Shown: positions 1-12,309, numbered from the stretch's first letter. The stretch: 64,000 nt of DNA from Manduca sexta (GCF_014839805.1 NC_051138.1:13638983-13702982); one strand, 5' to 3'. Numbers and translations are program-made. The notes: a model not told the origin generated them from the sequence alone.

Positions 1-1745
1 ATAGGCTGGCTTCGATGACGATACTACATTATCTCAGACGGGAAAAGACAATTTTGCATACCGTATGTTAAACGATATAATTAATTGCCCAAATCCTTCA
101 ACCTCCCTTAATGCCTATTTAATTGGTTAAGGGCTGGTAGCACCTCCAGGATTTTTTTGTGGATTGTTATAAGATAAAGGTCAAGTCGAATTGTTGCTAT
201 GGTATTAAATAGCTACAGTTTATTGAAAAATTATCTCTTTGCTTCACAAATTGTAGTTTCAAATTGCACTTCTTATAATTTTATTGTTATATTAGCAATG
301 ATTTAGAATCATAAATATGTTTACAACGCGATTCAACTAAACATAAATAGGATTTTACAGCAAAACGTTTCACTGTATTCTATAAAAATAGATTTGGTAA
401 AAGCTCAGATAAGCTGGTTTAAAATATTGAGAATTATATTAAATTAAATCCAATTCTCTTTTAGTCTGATAGCTTCGCTTAAGAAAAAGCTTATAATAAT
501 GAAATGGATAATAGTAACTTTTAAACTTGATCCAATGTTATACTTCGAAATATTTGAAAATAAATATCAGAATTTCTGACGCCTACAAGGTAAATAATTG
601 TAAAAGAAAACGTTTTATCTACCCCTTTTGTCTAACTACACCGAGGGCTTATAGAATTGGCGAGTTTGAGATTTCGGTTGGGATATGTTATTCTTTATTT
701 TATTTTTAGCAATGCTTGGTCATTTATCGTATAACAGGATAGAAACAACCTCATTCACGAGCTTCACTTGTAGCTTCTATATAATGTATACCTTTGTATT
801 TTACGTAGTTTACACACTGGCCCTGTAAGATAATGTTGAATGCCTTCGTAAATTCCGTAGTTTTTTTTTATATATTACATGTTATACAATTTTAATAATA
901 ATATAAAAAGTACTACATCGAGCGCACATTTTTATGGAATTACTACAAGAAATATAAAAATTATAACTGTGTTTTGTAAATTTCATCACATACTTGAGAA
1001 TGGCAATGAAATAATGCAGAAAGTGTACATAAAGCATATTTATAGAACTAAAGAAAATAAAAAATAATAATACGTTGGGTTACATGAAGAATAAACATCT
1101 AACGGCTTTTTAAAAATCAAGCCTTTAGATTGTAAATCGATCTATCTACTTAACATCCCTTGTGTCCAATTCACGCCTTTATAGCATCGTCGTAAAAAAA
1201 TAAAATACAAGGCCTTGATAAATACAGTACATCCATCTATTAGACTGGTGGTCGTTAACAAAACTACAAGCCAGCAGCCGCGTCGGTCATTGAAGGTAAA
1301 CTTCGAGGTCTCCGGGGAAATATATCCGAAAAAACCGAAAGTGTGAAAATAGTTGCCTATCTAGCAAATGGTGGAAAAGCGGAATATTGGCCACGTTTTG
1401 GCAACTTTTGATTTTGGCTTGAGATAAAAATAAAAATTCTAAAAAATGATTATTAAATATTACAATTAAAATTATTATTATATTTTTTTAGATTGCTATT
1501 ATGGTGCGTATTAAGAGTTATTTATTTGTTTTATGATAGTACCATGTTTATAAAGGCACTACGGTATGACCAAACAATATCTTTATGCAAAATGTTCAAT
1601 CTCAATTAGTAATAACGTCAACGCTATAGAATGATACTCTTGTGGTAACTTTCAAATCATACGAAACCGCACTTTGACAATATTAATAATACGTACAAGC
1701 TTTATTTATTATAAAAATGTTTGGCTATGTTCCTAAAGTCAAGCC
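1..1745. other. AT-rich non-coding stretch, no gene seen
   Basis: I see no convincing exon, repeat terminus or long ORF here. The 60-62 codon ORFs are what AT-rich random sequence gives. If the Dpr-type gene continues leftward, this is part of its intron downstream of the 2968-3176 exon. The expected next Ig exon (beginning VSW.RHRD-like) was looked for on the minus strand and not found. Confidence 0.5.
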
Positions 1746-2072
1746 TATTTTTTTAAAGCTTTGAATGACGAGACGAGTTTGCCATTCGCCTGATGATAAG
1801 CGATACGACATATAAACAGTAGAAACACCATCTCACACCTTGAAGTACAAAGTATTGTTTGGGTTTTATCTGCGCTCGCCAACCTGAGACTTGAAATGTT
1901 AAGTCTTATTATGTCCAGTAGTTACACTGGCTACAATGTCCTTCAAAACGGAACAACAGTGCCTACACACTGCTGTTTGTCGGTGGTAATAAACATTGCG
2001 GTGGTACCTACCCAGGCGAAATGAGATATGAGGCAAGCATATATGAGAAAGTTCCACCAGTAGTAAGCCTGT
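1746..2072 (-). repeat. Family B dispersed repeat, near full length
   Basis: Member of a ~300-bp interspersed family with many copies in this window. In its sense direction (minus here) it runs from an ATGAGAGACCTACC-like start, through a block containing ACTACTGGACATAATGAGAC and GGCGAGCGCAGTGGAATACC, to a terminal TACCATCAGGCGAA...TCATTCAAAGCAATAAAAA tail. The tail resembles the 3' end of several lepidopteran LINEs, so mobilisation in trans by a LINE is an inference. No intact protein is encoded. This copy has several substitutions and no obvious TSD. Confidence 0.75.
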
Positions 2073-2396
2073 TAGTATCAGTTTATCTTTAATTAATGAC
2101 AATAATATAGAAAATTTTAATCAAATCAATTGCGCTGTCTATTTAATCGTCTATAAAAAATAGTTTACCAAAATTCCGTTCGTAATATTTTTAAATAAGG
2201 TACTGTAAAAAATATTACAATTTCCATACAAACTTATATTGGTGACAGAGAACACCTGTTACAAAATTGAACCTGTTTATCTAAACAGATAAAGTCTAAC
2301 CCGACGATATTGGAGCTGTGAATCGTAGAATTTGGAAATGTGAATTCGACTAAACTTCACACTTATGCCAATAGAACGAGTAGACGTATTTACTTC

Positions 2397-2700
2397 CTTT
2401 TTATTGCTTTGAATGACGAGACGAGCTTACTGTTCGCCGGCTGGTAAACGATACGATCGCCCATAAACAATAGAAACACCATCCAATACCTTGAATTACA
2501 AAGTATTGTAATTCCACTGCGCTCGCCATCCTGAGACGTGAGATGTTAAGTCTCATTATGTCCAGTAGTTACACTGGCTACAATGTCCTTCAAACCGGAA
2601 GACAACAGTGACTACACACTGATACTTGGTGGCAGAAATAGACAATGTGGTGGTACCTACCAAGCGCACTCTCACATATAAAAGACCTAATACCAGTAAT
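2397..2700 (-). repeat. Family B dispersed repeat
   Basis: Second family B copy in the same orientation, about 320 bases from the first. The GAATGACGAGACGAGC tail end is at the left and the GGTGGTACCTACC block at the right. It lies 270 bases beyond the donor of the Dpr-type exon, inside the presumed intron. Confidence 0.75.
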
Positions 2701-2967
2701 TAACAATACACGATATTTCAGATTTGAATTTTAAATTGCAGACAATTGTTAAAATCATATTAACATAGCTAACTAGTTTATTTTATTCTAGAATTTGACT
2801 TAATGAAACCTATCTTATATTCATACAAGACGGTTATAACCCAGTTCGATTAAATTAGTAAATAATTTAACTGACATCCTAGACGATTATGTCGCAAGAT
2901 TTAGTTACTGTTTTAAAATATATTATACTAAGAGAAAAATCAAAGCATTCAATAAAAATACACTTAC

Positions 2968-3176
2968 TGTTCTATTTTGAAGATTTTTCACTTTGCAGAA
3001 TAATGTGACTGGATGACCGACCAATCCTGTAACGTTGTCAGGCGTACTGGGATCGAAGTAAGGCGCTCCCGGCGTCTGTGGCCAATCTTCTAGAAATTCA
3101 GTGCGAAATCTTCTCGACGATTCTGATACAGTACTTTGGTCTCGCGGCTTACTGTTACTGCTGTCTTGACGGCAAA
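2968..3176 (-). CDS. dpr: Exon of a Dpr-family immunoglobulin protein (start of Ig domain 1)
   Basis: Dpr proteins are neuronal cell-surface Ig molecules that pair with DIP proteins during synaptic partner recognition. On the minus strand this exon is 209 nt: two bases completing a split codon, then 69 open codons. The acceptor is pyrimidine-rich and ends TTTTTCCACAG; the donor is GTAAGT. The final third contains DNVTGLVG and FCKVKNLQNRT, typical of the first strands of the Dpr V-set domain, including the first disulfide Cys. To my eye it is nearest the Dpr8/Dpr9 group. NVT and NRT are N-glycosylation sequons. The preceding ~45 residues are a polar, Ser/Arg-rich linker, as expected between signal peptide and domain. 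The exon ends in phase 0 just after NRT, where the family continues VSW.RHRD. That next exon lies outside the window or in unrecognised sequence. It is too short and lacks a start codon, so a simple ORF scan misses it. Family assignment is fairly sure; paralogue is not. Confidence 0.85.
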
Positions 3177-4136
3177 CTGTGGAAAAATAATCCTTTGAAT
3201 TTTTTATACTATCACGTTTTCAGTTGCTTCTGCTTAATGTTGTCCTTCAATGTTTAACATAATTATGAAAGATGATATTGACTATTTACTGTAGATAAAG
3301 AAATTCTATCCCCATCCTATTTCAAGATGAGGGGTCGACGTGATAAACTAATTGTTAAACCATGTTCAGGAAAAATCTGTCTTAGGTTTTTAAGACAGGA
3401 TCCCTACTTAGTCAATAATAAGTTCTACTGCTAGAAGAAATATGTTTATATTACTGTCATTAATTAATTTGTCTTCAACAGATTTTGAAAGTTAAATAAT
3501 AAAATTTTCACCAACAAGTATTAAAGATGAAATATGTGCTCCGTGCTTAATTACCAGTGCTTCAATAATAAATTCGCGCAATGGCCTTAATAGCAGGTCA
3601 TTACTATTGGATATGACCTACCCAGTGATATTAAAGAATAGGCTTCAAGGAAAGTTCCATTACCCAGTTCCAAAGAACCCAATTTCAGTGTTTGAACAAA
3701 TATTGGCACGATCGACAAATATTTGTTTTCGGTCTAGACAAACATCTTAAATAATATTGAGTTGGAACTCTGTAAATCTCGTACCGTACCGACTGTTATA
3801 TCTGCGCTTGACTATTTCATCATTTTGATAAATGTATGCTGGAGCGATTCGACATAATTTTGTGTACATAAAAGCCTTCCGTAGCAATTTAACTATCAAT
3901 GCAATCTACAATTTGTCAGTTAATTTCGATATCATGACATTGCTAAGTCTCGGAGTATCTAAACTTTATAAGTCGAGACTGGTGCCTCTAAGAGTTCGAT
4001 TTAACGGCGAAGATCGTCACTTGGGTTCTTGTTTTAACTCTTTGTTCATTATATATCCTATACGCCGGCGTATACTTCTTGTTTTTCGCTCATATGACAT
4101 TGCATCATCGGTCTCTTTTCTTAAGGTAATATAATA
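3177..4136. other. Presumed intron, nothing identified
   Basis: AT-rich sequence between the Dpr-type exon and a SINE. A 100-codon ORF on the plus strand (3832-4134) has no recognisable motif and unremarkable composition. Confidence 0.45.
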
Positions 4137-4137
4137 A

Positions 4138-4450
4138 TATCAGCCCTTTATTATATACTGTCCCACTGCTGGGCAAGGACCTCCACTACCATCGAAAAGG
4201 ATTAGGCATTAGTCCACCATGCTAGCCTAGTGCGGATTGGCAGACTTCAAGTACCCCCCAAATTCTTTAAGAATTTCTCAGGTATGCAGGTTTCCCGACG
4301 ATGGTTTCCTTCACCGTTAAAGCAAGCGATAATTCACAAAGTATACACACATTACTTTAGAAAAGTTAGAGGTGCGTGCCTTTTGGTTTTGAACCTGCAG
4401 ACATTCGTCTCGGCAGTCCGTTACACTCTTAACCAGGCTATTATAGCTTT
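4138..4450 (-). repeat. tRNA-derived SINE (family A), diverged
   Basis: Family A is a ~320-bp SINE. Its sense strand starts GCGGCGATAGCCTAGTTGG (A box of a pol III promoter), then has a GGTTCAAATCC B box, a tRNA-unrelated body and a GTATATAATACAGGGCTGATATT end followed by (ATT)n. This minus-strand copy is mutated around both boxes (GGTTTTGAACC remains) and has no clear TSD, so it looks old. The ORF that reads through it is incidental. Confidence 0.8.
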
Positions 4451-7207
4451 ATTCTTGTATTCTAGTAACAACGTCGAAAATAGTAATAGTTCCATTACTA
4501 ATCTGATCAATGAGTGCCTAAGCCCAGAATAAGATTATTCTTCTTTTATTATACTATCATATTTCTCTGAATTTTATTTCTCGTGTTTAGACCTCTAATG
4601 AAGAAGTGTGCAATTTTATAATTTGAATTTACCGCAATTATAGAATATCTAGAAAGACCGTTGAACTTAAAATAGCGCTCGAAAACATCTCAATTAATAA
4701 TCATACCTACAGGAAAGACAACTATTCGTGTAATTTTCAAAGACTTAACTCAACTTCTCCAACAATGTGCAGATTCAATGAGGATATTAGGAAAACGTCA
4801 CGTCACGAAGTTGAATTATGATGCCGTCAGATAATTTTAAATTTTCTGTCACAATTTTCTATACGATAGCCTATGTACACTTCCCATCTACGTCATTTTT
4901 AATGATGACAACAATATTGTTTTGGAGAAGACATCGGTCGATTTTAATGTCACATTAAATAATCCACAAAAAATACTCTTAAATATAAATACATCTCTAT
5001 GCGGCGCCTCTGAAACTTTGGTCATAAGCCTTAATTTTCATCGAGCAAAGGAACAAAACACGCAAAATCAGCCAAAGAACTCAGAAATTAACTCGAACCG
5101 CTTCGCTTTTGTTGCGAAAACGTAATCGTAAATCACGAGTTTGTGAATATTCAGACAGCGAGCCCGATACAATAAACAAACGATAAGTTGATTAATTTAC
5201 TAAAGGAATTGGCACACGGTAGGGTTACTGGTTGAAATTCGCCCTTTTTTGGAAATGCTTCACCACAAAATTTTAATCTTGGGCAATAAATAATACAACT
5301 TTGATAATTTTATGCGGCGATAGCGATATTGGTTTTGTGAGTTTGGGCTGATTTTTTTATTGTTTTGTTTTATTTTATTATTTGGAAAGGACCTGAAATA
5401 GTATGTTGGAAAAAATAAAAAAAATTATATAGAAGTAGAGAAATCACACATTATAGAGCTTTAAAATGTATACCTTTTTGTACCTTCATGTGCGGTTATA
5501 GTTTATTAATAAACTTCAGTTCACAAAGTGCACAGTTACGAATTCAACTTTATGATGTAAATATTACAGTTGAAATATGAATGTAACTGAGAGCTAAATA
5601 TTAGAGTTAGCTCATACGTAATGTTTGTTTGGACATCCCGTGAAACTATGAGGGACAGAACTACTTCAGCACCTGGGGACAAATGCTTGTCCGTTACGGA
5701 AGTCTAAACCGGTATATAATTTTTCTCAACTTTACCCATCAAAATTAACTCTAACGTTATTGCAAATTATAGTTACACTCATTTTAGTTCTAGAATTCTA
5801 AATTGCCAATCTGTTTTCTCTTTAAATTCATCAAGGAAACATGATGAATCATGCCTTTTGCCAGAACATAAAGTATTCTACATATTAGATTCTCAAGAAG
5901 GTTAATTAAGAAAAAATTATCTCCAAAATTGTATCCGATCAAACGTCAAAAATCAAAGCGTCCATAACAGTTTTCCGTGTCATTTCATGATTCGAAATTG
6001 ACACCCTTGTCGACTTTTAATAAATGATGCCATTGGTGAGATTAGGAATTAATCGCATTATCGCCCTCAAGAGGTCACAAAAGAAATGGAGTGTAAAATG
6101 GAACGTCCTCAATGAAGACTTAAATCTTGATTGTCAGGTGAAGCTTGATTGAGTGTTAAATAAATGATTACACGGTCGCTTTGTGCTGTCGATGAAAATG
6201 TTCTGCGTGAAGTATCAAGGGGTTGCATTCATACTTTATTGGGTTTTTGATTAGCACTAAAGTTGAGGGTTGAAGTTGGCATAGTCAGGACAGGTATAAT
6301 ATTAATCAGTGTTGGATGAATAGTTGTATATTCTAGTAGGTGATCAGTTCTATTAAGACGCTATTTTCTACGCCTTCAAATTACTGGAAGAATATGGATG
6401 CGCTGCCAAAGTGTAAGGAACATGGACGAAGTTAAGGGTGTTTCCTGTTCAGGGTTCCAGAAATTCACTAACCATACGAAATAGGGCAGCAAGCTTCACG
6501 TTGGTTTTCTTTAAAACTGCGATACCGTCATCGTATCGATCAGTTCGTGATATTGACAAATATGTTTACATCAGGCCTATTACAATTCCAACCTTAAACC
6601 GTAAGAATACCTGACAGATGACAAACGACGTTATCGTTGTTATGTTGAATACTGAATCTTAAAAAATAATGTTCTCATTCATCATATTTAAGGCAGTAGC
6701 AAAAATCCGAGTCGAATACACGTTCCTCAAGCCATTAAGACATAAAAACACACTCAAAGAGTTCACATTGATCACCTTAAACGTGAAATATTATGAGGCC
6801 TTAAATCAAATTCACAATATATGATGTCAGGTACCACGTTCACACATTACTTTGAGAGTGAAATCACATTTTACGCAAGGCTTGTTAGATTTCTCAGTAA
6901 TGCTTTTGCAAAGACGTTTTTCAATAAGCTATGTTCGCATCGAGTTATTTGAATGTTACTCAAGAGGTATTTTTTGGTATTATTGAAGGTATTTTTATTA
7001 AACAACCTTGTAATACTAGGTCAGATTAGATTAGATTTGCCATCACATTATTATATTACAATTGAAATACAATAATGAAATACAATACAATTGAATCTAT
7101 TATCACAGGCGACAATACGCTGTCCCATGACTCGGTCGTCAGAATTGTGTCGGCCTGTCTTTACACCGGCTATCACGTGAACGCGTTTCAGAACACAAAC
7201 AGTAGAA
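4451..7207. other. Long AT-rich stretch without identified features
   Basis: About 2.8 kb where I see no gene, no RNA gene and no repeat I recognise. A block around 7090-7190 has more balanced composition (CACAGGCGACAATACGCTG onward) and might be a repeat terminus, but I cannot place it. Confidence 0.4.
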
Positions 7208-7223
7208 AGTAATTCATAATAAT

Positions 7224-7550
7224 AATTTCAGCCCTGTATTATATGCTGTCCCACTGTTGGGCACGGGCCTCCTCTACTACTTAGAGGGAATAGGCTTTAG
7301 TCCACCATGCTGGCCTAGTGTGGGTTCGTAGACTTCACACACCCTCGAAAATTCCTAATAGAGAATTTCTCAGGTATGCAGGTTTCCTCACGATATTTTC
7401 CTTCACAGTTAAAGCAAGCGATAATTCACAAAGAATACACACATAATTTTTTTAGAAAAGACAGAGGTGTGTGCCCTCGGGATTTGAATCTGCGGACATT
7501 CGTCTTGGCAGTCCATTCCACAACCAACTAGGCTATCGCCGCTAAAAAAA
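7224..7550 (-). repeat. Family A SINE with target-site duplication
   Basis: Full-length minus-strand copy. It is flanked by AGTAATTCATAATAAT (7208-7223) and AGTAATCCATAATAAT (7551-7566), a 16-bp duplication with one mismatch. Part of the left copy merges with the (AAT)n tail. Head and tail are both present, so this is a complete insertion. Confidence 0.88.
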
Positions 7551-7917
7551 AGTAATCCATAATAATCATTAACTTATATATCTCAACACGTAGTGTTTAG
7601 TACCTTAACACATTTATATGAAAATAGTTTTTGAGATTTGTAGGTTAGAAAATAATTAAGTTTTAAATCGTATTGATTGCACTGTGACTATGGCTGTATT
7701 GTAATCGGAAACTTTGCAATTAAATACTTACTATAGCAAACAACGTAAACCAATTAGTGGGTCGCAAAAGCAGGTCACTAATTTTATTAACGTATCTGTG
7801 ATCTACAAATATTTGTTCCTGGTCCGTTTTGTAGAGAGTATATTCTGGAAAAGACTTTATTAGCGTTCAGACCTTTTAGTTACATACTAACCGTAATAAA
7901 CATTTTATACATCTATA

Positions 7918-8001
7918 ATATTTCTGCCAAGCAACAGTGTGTAGTTACTGTTGTATTCCAGCTTGAATAACGGTAGCTAGTGTAACTACTGGACATGATA
8001 A
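7918..8001 (+). repeat. Family B fragment
   Basis: Only the block around CAGTGTGTAGTTACTGTTG and GTAACTACTGGACAT survives. The copy breaks off at a T-rich run just before the next repeat begins, suggesting it was interrupted or deleted there. Confidence 0.6.
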
Positions 8002-8002
8002 T

Positions 8003-8625
8003 ATATTTTTTTTTTGAGGATCTCCCGTGTTTATCACCGGGGGTACCCTGCTAATGGTGTACAAGCGATACCACGGCTTAGCAACCACGGCAGTCCTATG
8101 TTGGGTTGGCGGGCCCTACCGCAATCACTGCAGGCGCCAGCGGAAGGTTCGCTGGCAGCATGCAACTACTCGGTCTTAGGGCCCGGGAAGAAGATGGGAG
8201 GGGATAGAGGGAAGGTAGAGAAGAGGAAGGAGTAGGAGCTATTACAATGGTTGGAAGGGAAAGGGAGTGGAAATGTTCACGAACCCTTACAGACCTCGTT
8301 GTGAACTTAGCAACAATGAGATGTACCTACATGTGAGCTGTGTGCCCAGGGTCGCGGCAAATGTGCTCCCATGCATGGGCGTGCATTTGGTATGAAGACC
8401 AAGCGCACAAGAATTGGCTTTGGGGGGGGGTGGGTGATATGATAATATTTAACATCTCATGCCACAAGATGAGGTAGCCTATGTAAGTATATCCGGTTCC
8501 AACAGACATACCTGTGTCTACTGTCGAGGGCTAATCAACTCTCGTCAATCGACATTTTATTGAACCCCAATCCACTTACCATCAGGTTCAGTGAGGTCAC
8601 CTTGTGTTCGTATAAGAAAAACATA
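8003..8625 (+). mobile_element. 5'-truncated LINE 3' end (family C)
   Basis: GC-richer block starting GAGGATCTCCCGTGTTTATC and ending with CACTTACCATCAGGTTCAGTG followed by an A-rich tail near 8615. The terminal ACCATCAGG motif is a common 3' end of lepidopteran non-LTR elements. The region 8480-8600 (CCGGTTCCAACAGACATACC, CTCGTCAATCGAC) matches 47400-47530 and the reverse complement of 13900-14000, so it belongs to a family. No RT is present. A 73-codon ORF inside is not convincing. Confidence 0.6.
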
Positions 8626-8739
8626 ATAATATATTAAATGTTTATAATTATTTATGGTCCTTGTGATATATAACTATTAGTAATAAAGAAATATAATTTT
8701 GTTAAAATAAAACATATTTTTGGTATTTTTTCGCAGTTT

Positions 8740-9262
8740 TTAGGGCTCCGAACCTCAAAAGGATAAACGGAACCCTTTTAGGATCACTTGTTGTCCGTCC
8801 GTCTGTCAAGACCCTTTTTCGCGTAAAGGTATTAAGCTGAAATTTATATCAAATACTCAGGTCTGCTATCTCTTGGAGCTGTAAAAAAATCAAACTTCTA
8901 TGTCAACGCGATCAAAAGAAATAGCAATTTAAGCCGCATATTTTCAAACTCGCAGCTACTCGCAAGGGAATCAAAACTTAAACCTACTACCAGTCGACCT
9001 AAACTCCTGAAATGTGGCTTGAAGCAGTATTTTATAGCACATATAAAGGAAAAATTACGAAAACCTCATTTTTTAGACCTTTGTCTTTAATTTATGCTCC
9101 TCCAGCTTTTCATATTGTAATGTTATGGATTTCATTTTGCAATAAAAATACCATAAGTATAACTCGATTGTCGTGATGGGTGAACTTTTACTCATATACC
9201 TACAGGTTTGTACAGAACCCTCGGTGCGTAAGTCCAACTTGCACTTCGTCGGTTTTTTTATT
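8740..9262 (+). repeat. Dispersed lepidopteran repeat, ~520 bp, single copy here
   Basis: Begins TTTTTAGGGCTCCGAACCTC and ends GCACTTCGTCGGTTTTTTTA. I recognise this as a widespread repeat in lepidopteran sequence (the AAAAGGATAAACGGAACCCTT and CTCGCAAGGGAATCAAAACTT blocks are diagnostic), but I do not know its accepted class. The ends carry short complementary AAAAACC/GGTTTTT-like tracts. No coding potential. Confidence 0.6.
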
Positions 9263-10237
9263 ATAATTTTTTCCCGACGTTTCTCGCATCACGGGACGGA
9301 CTAAGGTGGTGGTCATTCGAAAAGTCAAGTTACAATCTGCTGCTATCTATATCGGATGTAATTTCTTCGAAATGTAATGAGAAAATCATAATATAAAAAC
9401 ATTGTTAAATTTCGAATAGTTTTATTTGAATATTAACATTCTTGTAAAAATAAGATATCATTATAATATAATTTAGTTTTCACCAAGTAACCATTTCACA
9501 CCCTAAAAGATGTTATGCGAAAATCAAGTGACCGATCTGTCTTCTTTTATTTCGAACATATAATATTTAAAGAAATTCTGTCCAAGACACCTGCAATGCG
9601 TGAAGGTCACCTATACCTTGACACGTTACTAGAATAAATTAGGATCGAAAAATGTTTGGGAAAGATCGTGTGTTGTCAATTCTTTCGTTTTATTCGCTAT
9701 CAGAATATTTATTTCTAGGTTTCGTGACTGGATTTTGCGGCAACGAACACTCTTAATATAAAACACCCCAATTTTAGAGTGCGTGCCTAATTTTAATTGA
9801 ATATTGTTCTCATATATTTGTTCGTGAAATTACTTGCTAGCAATTTTATAAAAAATACACTATGAATTGAGAACCTCCACTTTTTTGAAGTTGATAAAAA
9901 AAGTAGTTATCGATCTGATTAAGGCCCAACTTTCCTGTGATTACATTTTATACCCAATGATACGAAAGCGTAGTATTCTGATTAATTATATTTTATAGCC
10001 TAATAGTCCCGTCCCTATAATGAATGATAATACATAAGCTTGGCAATTATAGTTGTACATTAGTTGTCGCCTGTCTACACTCATTTGTGATATAAATACG
10101 AGTAGAAACATCTCTTATACCCGAAGGGGTAAGCCGGGATGCAACCAGACCGTTCATTTTGTTGCGTTTGCTTTTATAATATTGTACCGACTGAAAAAAA
10201 AGGTTTATGACAATTATCTCTTCAAATTTATTCTATA
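9263..10237. other. Non-coding; one family F motif
   Basis: AT-rich sequence. At 9869-9900 the end-motif TTTTTTGAAGTTGATAAAAA resembles the repeat termini seen at 53851-53903 and 55010-55130 (consensus TTTTTTGAAGTCGGTTAAAA). Nothing else recognised. Confidence 0.4.
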
Positions 10238-11088
10238 CTAGCTAGCTCGCCCGCGTGGATTTCGGACTTCAAAAATGGAGCCGGTCGCGAACATTCGAGA
10301 ATGTTAGTTTTACGAAGCTACTCGCTAGGTGATTCGCTAGCCTCTAGGTGCCAAGCAAGCCGCCTGCCTGTGCGTTCGCGACCTTTATATATACAAAAAT
10401 AATCCTTATAGCATGATTCAGTATTCACGCATGATGGCTTATTATTAGTGTATTTGATGTATAACTTTGGTGTTTCTATATCGATTTCTATGATTCTTTT
10501 TTATGAAATATTTAATTTAATTAATAATGTTAACTTTTTTAATTAGGGATGACTGAGAGTGTTATAAACGTAAGAGTAGACAAATATAATGAGAAAGCTT
10601 CGAACTGCTAAGCTATCGGGAGTTACACGTGTTATTGTGAGTCAACCATAAAAGATAGACATATGCTGTCGTGCGATATTTTTTACATAATTTTAAGGAG
10701 AACATTTCTGTCATACATGATTTCTGTGTAGCTTTAACCATTAAGGTTGCACACGCGACGGAAGCTTAAAAAATGGAATAACTTCTCCCGTTTTCCCAAC
10801 ATTTCCCTTCACTGCTCTGCTCCTATTAATTGTAGCGTGATGAAAAGTATACTATAACCAGCACAGGAGTATGACAAATAATTGTACCAAGTTTCGTTAA
10901 AATCCGTCGAGTAGTTTTTGTTTCTATAACGGTTATACAGACAGACAGACAGACAGACAGACAAAAATTTTACTAATTGCATTTTTGGCATTAGTATCGA
11001 TCCCTAATCACCCCCTGATAGTTATTTTGGAAATATATGTATTTCATGTACAGAATTGACCTCTCTACAGATTTATTATAAGTATAGA
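10238..11088 (-). mobile_element. Helitron-like non-autonomous element, ~850 bp
   Basis: Read on the minus strand it begins A/TCTATACTTATAATAAATC and ends GGGCGAGCTAGCTAG/T, i.e. 5' TC and 3' CTAG between host A and T, as Helitrons insert. The body includes a (CAGA)n-like run at 10931-10963 and the CGACGGATTTTAACGAAAC block typical of these lepidopteran elements. No Rep/helicase ORF is present, so it is non-autonomous. It lies in the intron between the signal-peptide exon and the Ig exon of the Dpr-type gene. Confidence 0.65.
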
Positions 11089-11472
11089 TAAACGGTGATG
11101 AACATGCACTGGGTTATATAACTAACGTGACGATAAAATTCAAATTTTCAATTTCTAATAACTTTCATCATTATTTATGTTATTCATTATTTGTATTATT
11201 CTGAATGGGAAATTAAAATTATATAGCCGTAATTTCCTGCTCGATGAAATTATTTATATATTTATATTATATTAATAACTAACTTTTATCCGGCTACATC
11301 ACGTTAAAGTATCGTATCTATGTGTGTTTTAGTAACAACATTTTTAGAAGCAACTTTTACTCCTTACAAACTTATCCTCTTTGATATTAAAGTAGATTGA
11401 CTTTTCAACTTGTTTGCATTCTAATAGAATAAACAGCATTAAGGAGGTAATACATTATGCAGAATCACTCAC
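11089..11472. other. Presumed intron start, nothing identified
   Basis: AT-rich sequence immediately downstream (minus strand) of the donor of the signal-peptide exon. Confidence 0.4.
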
Positions 11473-11527
11473 CTATAATGCAAGAAAATAAATGTAGTGT
11501 AAACAGGCAGCCAGCGGCGCGCGCCAT
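11473..11527 (-). CDS. dpr: Likely signal-peptide exon of the Dpr-type gene
   Basis: Minus strand: ATGGCGCG... gives MARAAGCLFTLHLFSCII, a basic start followed by a hydrophobic core, then one leftover base and a consensus donor GTGAGT. A donor in phase 1 fits the TT that opens the 2968-3176 exon, giving a Val codon at the junction; the mature protein would then start in the Ser/Arg-rich linker. The intron would be about 8.3 kb and contain a Helitron-like element and two family B repeats. Sequence just upstream (11528-11582) is GC-rich against an AT-rich background, as expected for a 5' UTR. A possible acceptor (TTGTTCCAG, boundary at 11587/11588) suggests a further 5' exon. The link to the Ig exon is inferred from phase, strand and the secretory N-terminus; it needs transcript evidence. 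Confidence 0.6.
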
Positions 11528-11531
11528 AACT

Positions 11532-11582
11532 TCAAGCTGCTTCGTGGCCCATCACTCTCGCTCGCAACCAGTGTGGCTGCAT
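11532..11582 (-). promoter_or_regulatory. Upstream ORF before the signal-peptide ATG
   Basis: ATG at 11582-11580 opens a 16-codon reading frame (MQPHWLRARVMGHEAA) that stops at 11534-11532, four bases before the main ATG at 11527-11525. Such a closely spaced uORF would usually dampen or gate translation of the main frame. Whether it is transcribed depends on the position of the transcription start. Confidence 0.35.
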
Positions 11583-12005
11583 TTTTCCTGGAACAATGCA
11601 TATTAGCCCATATATATTCTGTAATATATATTTGAAGTATGTATTTGAGAGCAAGATTATTTTAGGCACATGTGATAGTTTGTAGGAGAATATAGATCCC
11701 CCCTCTCTTATATGGAAAACATGGTGTAATGTGCGTGGGTTAGCACCCACTAATATACCTCTATTTATACCGGTATACCTCTGTCTATCTAATGGACGCT
11801 AGAAAAGCGGAATAAATAATTTATTTTGGAGATAATTTTATGGCATTTTTTTCTCAAATGTATTTAGTCACGGCAGCAGATAATGCTTATTTTATAATTA
11901 AAAATAGGTGGTACACTCATAAAATAAAAAATACACTGAACCGTCCGTATTATCGTTTAATAAATTCTCCGATTCAAATACTTATGTTTTTATCATTACA
12001 TTTCT

Positions 12006-12290
12006 TTTTTATTGTTTTGAATGACGAGACGTGTTTGCCTTTCACCTTATGGTAGGCTATAAGACCGTCCATAAATAGTAAAAACACCATCCAGAATTTT
12101 AAATTACAAAGTATTGTTTGGTATTCCACTGCGCTCGCCATCCTGAGACATGAGATGTTAAGTCTTATTATGTCCAGTAGTTACAAATTACAATGTCCTT
12201 CAAACCGGAAAACAATAGTGCTAGGTGGCAGAAATAGACATTGCGTTATTACCTACCCAGGCGGACACTCACATATGACTTACCACCAAT
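12006..12290 (-). repeat. Family B dispersed repeat
   Basis: Minus-strand copy from the TTTTTATTGTTTTGAATGAC tail to CTACCCAGGCGGACACTCAC. A short deletion removes part of the CACACTGCTG block. Confidence 0.75.
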
Positions 12291-12309
12291 AAAACGTTAC
12301 ATGATACGA

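Noticed and set aside
3832..4532. Two consecutive 100-codon ORFs
   Set aside because: The second lies over a SINE and the first has no motif. They are not exons of a common gene.
10931..10963. CAGACAGA run as a possible CRISPR-like or independent satellite array
   Set aside because: A simple tetranucleotide run that is a normal internal part of the Helitron-like element; no spacers.
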